Part shown: positions 59,223 to 64,000 of the stretch, one piece after another
How the letters are laid out: the number at the start of each line of letters is the position of its first letter
How positions within the stretch are numbered: position 1 is the first letter of the stretch
NCBI RefSeq assembly: GCF_029962835.1
Contig: NC_080573.1
Span: forward strand, 32,915,001 to 32,979,000
From: Magnolia sinica
Lineage: Eukaryota; Streptophyta; Magnoliopsida; Magnoliales; Magnoliaceae
Direction: 5' to 3'
Length of the DNA stretch: 64,000 nucleotides
Notes under the pieces: generated by a model
Databases searched by the model: none
Told to the model about the DNA's origin: nothing
What the model saw: the letters and a program-made list of their open reading frames with translations, nothing else
Made by a program: the position numbers and the translations under genes

Positions 59223-59515
59223 CACTATGCCAAAATCACTGATTTACGACAGACCAAATCTGTCGTAAAACCAAATAAACGACGGATTTCGTCCGTCGCT
59301 TTTCAACGGGTCTTTTTTTTTTTTTTTGGACGGATAATATCCGTCATTTAATCTGTGACGGATATGGTCTATCGCATCGTAGTGACGGATAAGATCCATT
59401 ACAAAAAATAAAAAATCCGTCAGTAAAATTCAAAAAATTATGTCATTAAAAACCTTAGCGACGGATAAGGTCCGTCGCTAATATGAGTAGAGAAGGACCT
59501 CAAATCCGTTCAGAA
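59223..59515 (+). mobile_element. Left end of a second CACTA family
   Basis: It starts CACTATGCCAAAATCACTG, a canonical CACTA terminus. The next 290 bp hold repeated inverted gacggat/atccgtc words (for example cgacggatttcgtccgtcgc at 59280 and gcgacggataaggtccgtcgc at 59459), a subterminal array. The motif is unrelated to the GCTACGG motif of the element at 9606. No matching right end is seen to 64000; the interior is replaced by the Sirevirus-like LTR. Confidence 0.8.
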
Positions 59516-59522
59516 ATTAGAC

Positions 59523-60065
59523 TGTAAATAAAAAAATTTATCAATAAATTACACTATTCATACGACTAGTCGAATAGTCCCTAAGACTAGTCGAAGCCTA
59601 ATAGAAAATATCCAAATTTTACAACAAACTTATGACTGATTTAGAAAATTCTTAGACAGGTTGAAGCAGTGCTAGGACTAGTCGAACAAGGTCCAAGACT
59701 AGTCTTAGAACAACCTAAACTCATATATATAAAACATATGAATTATGTATCCAGAATGGCCTACTTTAAAGGTTAACCTAAGGTCAGTCATACCTCAATA
59801 GTGAAGTAAGGACATTGAAAATAGGAGACGAGAGACCTTTGAAAGTAGTGAAGCTTGAAGTCTTGACGTAGCTCAAACTTGAAAGCTTCTTGAGATCTTG
59901 AGGTTGAATTTGAAAGCTTCTTGAGATCTTGACTTATGAATAGTGCTTGTTAATCAAAGCTGAGCTTGAGTAGAGCATTGTTCTTCACAAATGCAAGTTT
60001 CATAACATTGTCTTTGGCACCACAAATTTGACAACAAAAAGGGGCTATAAACTATAGCACTTACA
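59523..60065 (-). repeat. 3' LTR (or part) of the Sirevirus-like copia element
   Basis: On the minus strand the LTR begins tgtaagtgctatag directly after the gggggaga polypurine tract. A possible end in ...ttaca is at 59523, giving about 540 bp. The right-hand copy lies outside the window, so the end and any target duplication are unconfirmed. Repeats of gactagtcgaa (about 59567-59710) and a tandem 'cttgaaagcttcttgagatcttgag' (59877-59930) occur inside. Confidence 0.6.
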
Positions 60066-60370
60066 ATCTCCCCCTTTGTCAAATTAGTGACAAAATACAC
60101 TTACAAGATATGTTATATAACACAGAATATCTAATTAAAGAATCATGCACCAGTTGTTATATCATGCACCAGTTGTTACCAACCGGTATACTAACATGAT
60201 CCTGCAAACCTGTAAATTAATATTCAACATATAATAAACATGACATACAGTCCACTTTTGCACATACTCCCCCTGAGTAACATACATCAAAAACACAATG
60301 CTGCTACTCCCTCCTCATAACAAAATCATTAGACACATCACATCCATAACCATTCTCCCCCTTTTTGTCA
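60066..60370 (-). other. Multiple polypurine tracts
   Basis: Three ctccccct-type words (on the minus strand aggggGAG) lie at 60068, 60266 and 60354, two in the context gacaaa...gggggag. Multiple polypurine tracts of this kind upstream of the 3' LTR are a known hallmark of Sireviruses. Confidence 0.75.
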
Positions 60371-60579
60371 CAATAGGACAAAGGAAGTATAGAACAAATG
60401 GCTGAGGAGAAATAAGCAAAGAGATATATGAGTGGAAACAAGACAAGATATGATTAACCAGCATAAACAGTTCACATAATCCATAAATTGAGCTAAGTCA
60501 AAGATAGCTACAGTCTCAAAACCAGTTAAGTTAACACAAGAGTAATAAAGTTATAACAGACCAGCTAACTTAAAAAAAA

Positions 60580-61773
60580 CTAATCTGAGCCAGATAAAGG
60601 AGCAGGGATGGAAGGATCAAGTTGATGCATGCCCTTGTTCAAGCGCCTAAGATATTTGCGCCTATACTTGAATTGTAAATCATGGGCAACAGACATGTTT
60701 TCCATCTTAGCATTCATATTCTCAACTTTATCTTCCAATGCACGCAGACGTGCATCAAACTCAGAAGGCTCAAAATCTGGATCATTTCCAGAATCAGATC
60801 CAAGTTCTTCAAAAATATTGTCCATGTTGATATCATCAGGAGGAAGATCACTAGCTTCTTCCTCATGTTCAGCTTCAGCATTGCCACCACCAACACCTTG
60901 ACCAGGAAGGAAATCAAGCTTCATCTTATTGATATTAGAATTGTTAAATATCAGATGATGGATAGGGGCTTCTCTAACTGGCATATCGACTAATATATGC
61001 GTAGCCAATACAGTCATCAAATAACCAAAAGGAGTGTCACTGTGACCAGGATGGAGTCGAAACTGAATAATAGAGTGACAAATCAAGGATGGTAGACAAA
61101 CATGAGCACTGCTAGTAACAACATGAAGAACACGGACCATGAAGGAAGTCAATTCAGATTTATTACCCAATCGAGGATACAAGTTAGACATAAGGATTTT
61201 GTGAAGAACTCTGTATTTGGGTAACAGATACTTTGAGGGAAGCGCATTCCCTGTATGTGTTTATTAAACATCCAAATTGCATAAATCTTTTGTGAGCATA
61301 TGTTTTTCAAATACTGAGGGTTTTTCAGATAAGTTATGGATAGGAATGCCCTCGTCATTCATAGGAATTTTCATAAGAGCTGAAATCAAATGACGATCAA
61401 CGTCAAATGGTCATTCTCTTGTGGCTATCTTAAAAGATAAATTTTCCAATGAAAAATCACATATACATGCGAACATGGACTGGGCAATGGACCGGTATGC
61501 TAACCCACCCCAATGTAATAAGTTATCCCAACCTACAGCTTGGAGCATAGGAAGGATATCAAATGGTGCAACATGATTAGTATCAACAGGATGTTCAATA
61601 ATAACATTACGCAATCTGATGTCCTGAACATAAGATGGATCATCCTCGGGAGCTCGAAGATGATGCTTAGTGATAAGGGCTGATCTGGAGGAAGAAGATG
61701 GACCACGGGATGTTATCTTTCTCCCTCTAAATGCCATTTGCAATAAGGATTTCAAGGAAATAGAGAGTTGCAA
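60580..61773 (-). pseudogene. Extra reading frame downstream of pol (env-like / 'putative plant transposon protein')
   Basis: Read on the minus strand, the frame starts at MAFRGRKITSRG (61737) and is open to 61411. It is shifted and broken between about 61411 and 61190, then open again from 61191 to 60580. The first part contains FDILPMLQAVGWDNLLHW, like the N-terminal domain called 'putative plant transposon protein'. The last part contains DTPFGYLMTVL, then an acidic stretch (EEEASDLPPDD), a predicted coiled coil (RLRALEDKVENMNAKMENM) and a basic end. Its position after RNase H and before the polypurine tracts is that of the env-like frame of some Sireviruses. No clear signal peptide or transmembrane segment is seen. 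Its role is unknown. At least one frameshift breaks it. Confidence 0.65.
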
Positions 61774-62141
61774 AGGATTGAGAAGTGGGTTTTCTCAAAT
61801 CAGATTTTACTCAAGAAAAATCTCAAATCTCAACGAAATTTGAAATAGATAACTTCAAGAGAAAAATTGAAGAAATCTAGACTTAAATTTACGAGAAAAA
61901 TGCAAATGGAGCATTAACCTTGAAGATTTTGAAGGAAGGGTTCGACTGGTCGTGCGTCGGCCCGTTGGAGAGTGAAGAAGAAATGAAGAAGAAGAAACAT
62001 TTTACCCAAATTTTAAGTGATTCACGCGATTCACGACTGGTCATGGATGTATACGACCGGTCGTAGCATGACTGGTCATATATACTCATGACTTGTCCGA
62101 ACATGCCCGATGAGGGTTGAAATTACCAAAATGTCCTCATT

Positions 62142-62145
<4 letters not shown>

Positions 62146-62217
<72 letters not shown>
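62146..62217. repeat. (TA)n(CA)n compound microsatellite
   Basis: About 41 bp of AT repeat joins about 30 bp of AC repeat between the extra frame and pol. Confidence 0.97.
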
Positions 62218-62219
<2 letters not shown>

Positions 62220-62242
62220 ATGATACAAATAGGCATAAATAC

Positions 62243-64000
62243 TTATTTTAAAATACACATGACAAGATCAAATTTCATTTTGTTAAATCTGCTTTTGTCG
62301 AGTGGTTTAGTGAAAATGTCAGCACGTTGATTCTCAGTAGGGATATATTCCAAGGATATAACCTTTTCTTCCACTAATTCTCGAATATAATGAAATCTAA
62401 TGTCAATGTGCTTAGTACGAGAATGCTGAATTGGATTTTTTAAAATATTTATGGCACTAGAATTATCACAATATAATAAAATAGAATCCTGTTTAATTCC
62501 ATAATCACTTAACATACGTTTCATCCAAACTAGCTGAGTACACGCATTACCAGCTGCGATATATTCAGCTTCAGCTGTTGAAAGTAATATAGAACTTTGT
62601 TTCCTGCTAAACTAAGAAACTAAACAGTTTCCAATATAAAAGCAACCACCACTGGTTGATTTTCTATCATCAAGATTACCAGCCCAGTCAGCATCCGAGT
62701 ACCCAGCTAATTGAACACTAGTCTCATGTGAATACCAGAGACCGAGATTAACAGTACTTACAACATATCGCATAATCCGCTTAACAGCAATTAAGTGCGA
62801 CTCTTTAGGATCAGATTGATATCTAGCGCAAATACCAACACTTAGAGCGATATCGGGTCTACTAGCAGTTAAATACAGTAAACTACCAATCATACTCTGA
62901 TATAATTTCGGATCCACATTTTTACCTTTAGAATCTTTTGAGAGTTTCAAAGTTGTACTCATAGGAGTATCAAAGTTCTTACCATTCTCAAATCCAAATC
63001 TCTTAATCAAATTCATAGCATATTTAGATTGAGAAATGAACATTCCACAGGTTTTTATTTTACTTGCAACCCAAGGAAATAATTCAATTCCCCAACCATG
63101 TTCATTTCAAACTAAGATTTCATTAAATCTGCAAACTTAATAGTCATGTCAGTACAGGTAAATCCATAAATGATATCATCAACATAAATCTGTACTATTA
63201 AAATGTGATCATTATGTTTTTTTTAATAAACAGAGTCTTATCAATACATCCCATTTGAAAATTATGGCTTAATAGAAACTTTGTTAGTTTCTCGTACCAT
63301 GCCCTAGGAGCTTGTTTTAAACTGTAAAGTGCCTTTTTAAGGCGATACAAGTGATCAACATTTTTGGGGTCTTCAAAACCCATCGGTTGTTTAACATAGA
63401 CTTCCTCATGTAGATCGCCATTTAAAAATGCACTTTTCACATCCAGTTGGTAAATCTTAAACTTTTTAAAACACGCAATGGATATAAAGAGTCTGATTAA
63501 TTTAAGACGTGCTACTGGTGCGAAGGTTTCATCAAAATTAATACCTTCAATTTGAGTGTAACCTTGTACCACTAGCCTAGCCTTGTTTTGAATTATATTG
63601 CCAAGCTCGTCAGACTTATTTTTGAAAATTCATTTGGTTCCAATGATGTGTTTATCTTTAGGTCTAGGTATGAGATACCAAACATCATTTCTCACAAATT
63701 GGTTAAGTTTTTCTTGCATCGCAACAATCCAGTTTTCATCAGCAAGAGCTTTTTTTACGTTAGAAGGTTCTATTTGGGATGTAAAACATACATAATTACA
63801 TATATCCTCAAGTTGTCTACGGGTACGAACACCAGTGAGAGGGTTTCCAAGAATCTGTGTGGTTGGATGATCTTTAACAGTTCTCAGTTCAGAATCAGTC
63901 TGATTGGATGAAGTATCAGATTTATCAATTACTAGTACTTCATCATTATCTGAACTTGAGACTGGTGTGTTTAAGTAATCATCAATGACTACATTGATAG
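62243..64000 (-). pseudogene. Sirevirus-like Ty1/copia pol (RT-RNase H), runs off the window
   Basis: On the minus strand, from the window edge: a linker with DNDEVLVIDKSDTSSNQ, then RT beginning at the EKLNQF/PRPKDKHIIGTN region, [16 protein letters not shown] (about 63530), [20 protein letters not shown] (63460-63400), [16 protein letters not shown] (about 63320) and the active site IYVDDIIYG (about 63185). RNase H has LAGYSDADWAGNLDDRKSTS (about 62710), LLYCDNSSAINILKNP and RTKHIDIRFHYI (62440-62380), ending near 62243. Frame breaks near 63190, 63050 and 62612 show it is inactive. Integrase and the 5' half lie beyond 64000. The coding part is well preserved, so this is one of the younger copia copies here. 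Confidence 0.9.

Overview
This window looks like nuclear DNA of a flowering plant. It is AT-rich and intron-rich, and it holds one intact-looking host gene in a dense bed of transposable elements (Ty1/copia, Ty3/gypsy, CACTA, hAT-like, Mutator-like MITEs, tRNA-derived SINEs, a TRIM). The recurrent 'GTGGGCCCCACATGATGG' and 'catcacggtgggcc' repeats remind me of woody, possibly magnoliid, genomes; that is a weak inference. Nothing bacterial or organellar is visible.

Layout. 1-5,090: decayed Ty1/copia remnants on both strands. 5,091-23,160: a three-level nest. An hAT-like element (TSD ctgttgag/ccgttgaa) is split by an LTR-type element (5-bp repeat ttcgg on both sides), which is itself split by a complete 9.4-kb CACTA element (9,606-18,999, TSD ctt). 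The CACTA element shows no recognisable transposase but carries, all on the + strand, exon fragments of at least five host genes: a NAC factor, enolase, a Clp/Hsp100 ATPase, a P4-type ATPase and a kinesin. 23,163-27,190: MITE-like repeats and a SINE.

27,197-about 39,650: the one gene, a mitochondrial-type DEAD-box RNA helicase of the RH9/RH53 (PMH1/PMH2) family. It has seven coding exons, 666 codons and a glycine-rich C-terminus. Its introns hold a TRIM (intron 3), a Mutator-like fold-back MITE (intron 5) and a TAACGG-rich repeat (intron 6). Just after the stop codon a good donor opens a probable 3'-UTR intron, which contains a ~1.6-kb array of ~35-bp repeats with ~263-bp higher-order periodicity.

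39,840-48,235: a noncoding ~1.6-kb unit present about three times in tandem, each copy changed by a different insertion (copia, SINE, hAT-like). 48,240-57,241: a Ty3/gypsy element (tRNA-Asp-type PBS, Gag and protease, no visible RT/integrase) inserted in a copia remnant, with a solo LTR nested in its 3' LTR. 57,300-64,000: a gypsy gag remnant, a SINE, one end of a second CACTA family, and the 3' half of a minus-strand Sirevirus-like copia element with a third reading frame downstream of pol and several polypurine tracts.

Functionally only the helicase is likely to act as a cellular gene; the rest is mobile-element biology. The most notable object is the gene-capturing CACTA element and the nested history around it. 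All homology calls come from reading motifs by eye; no searches were run.
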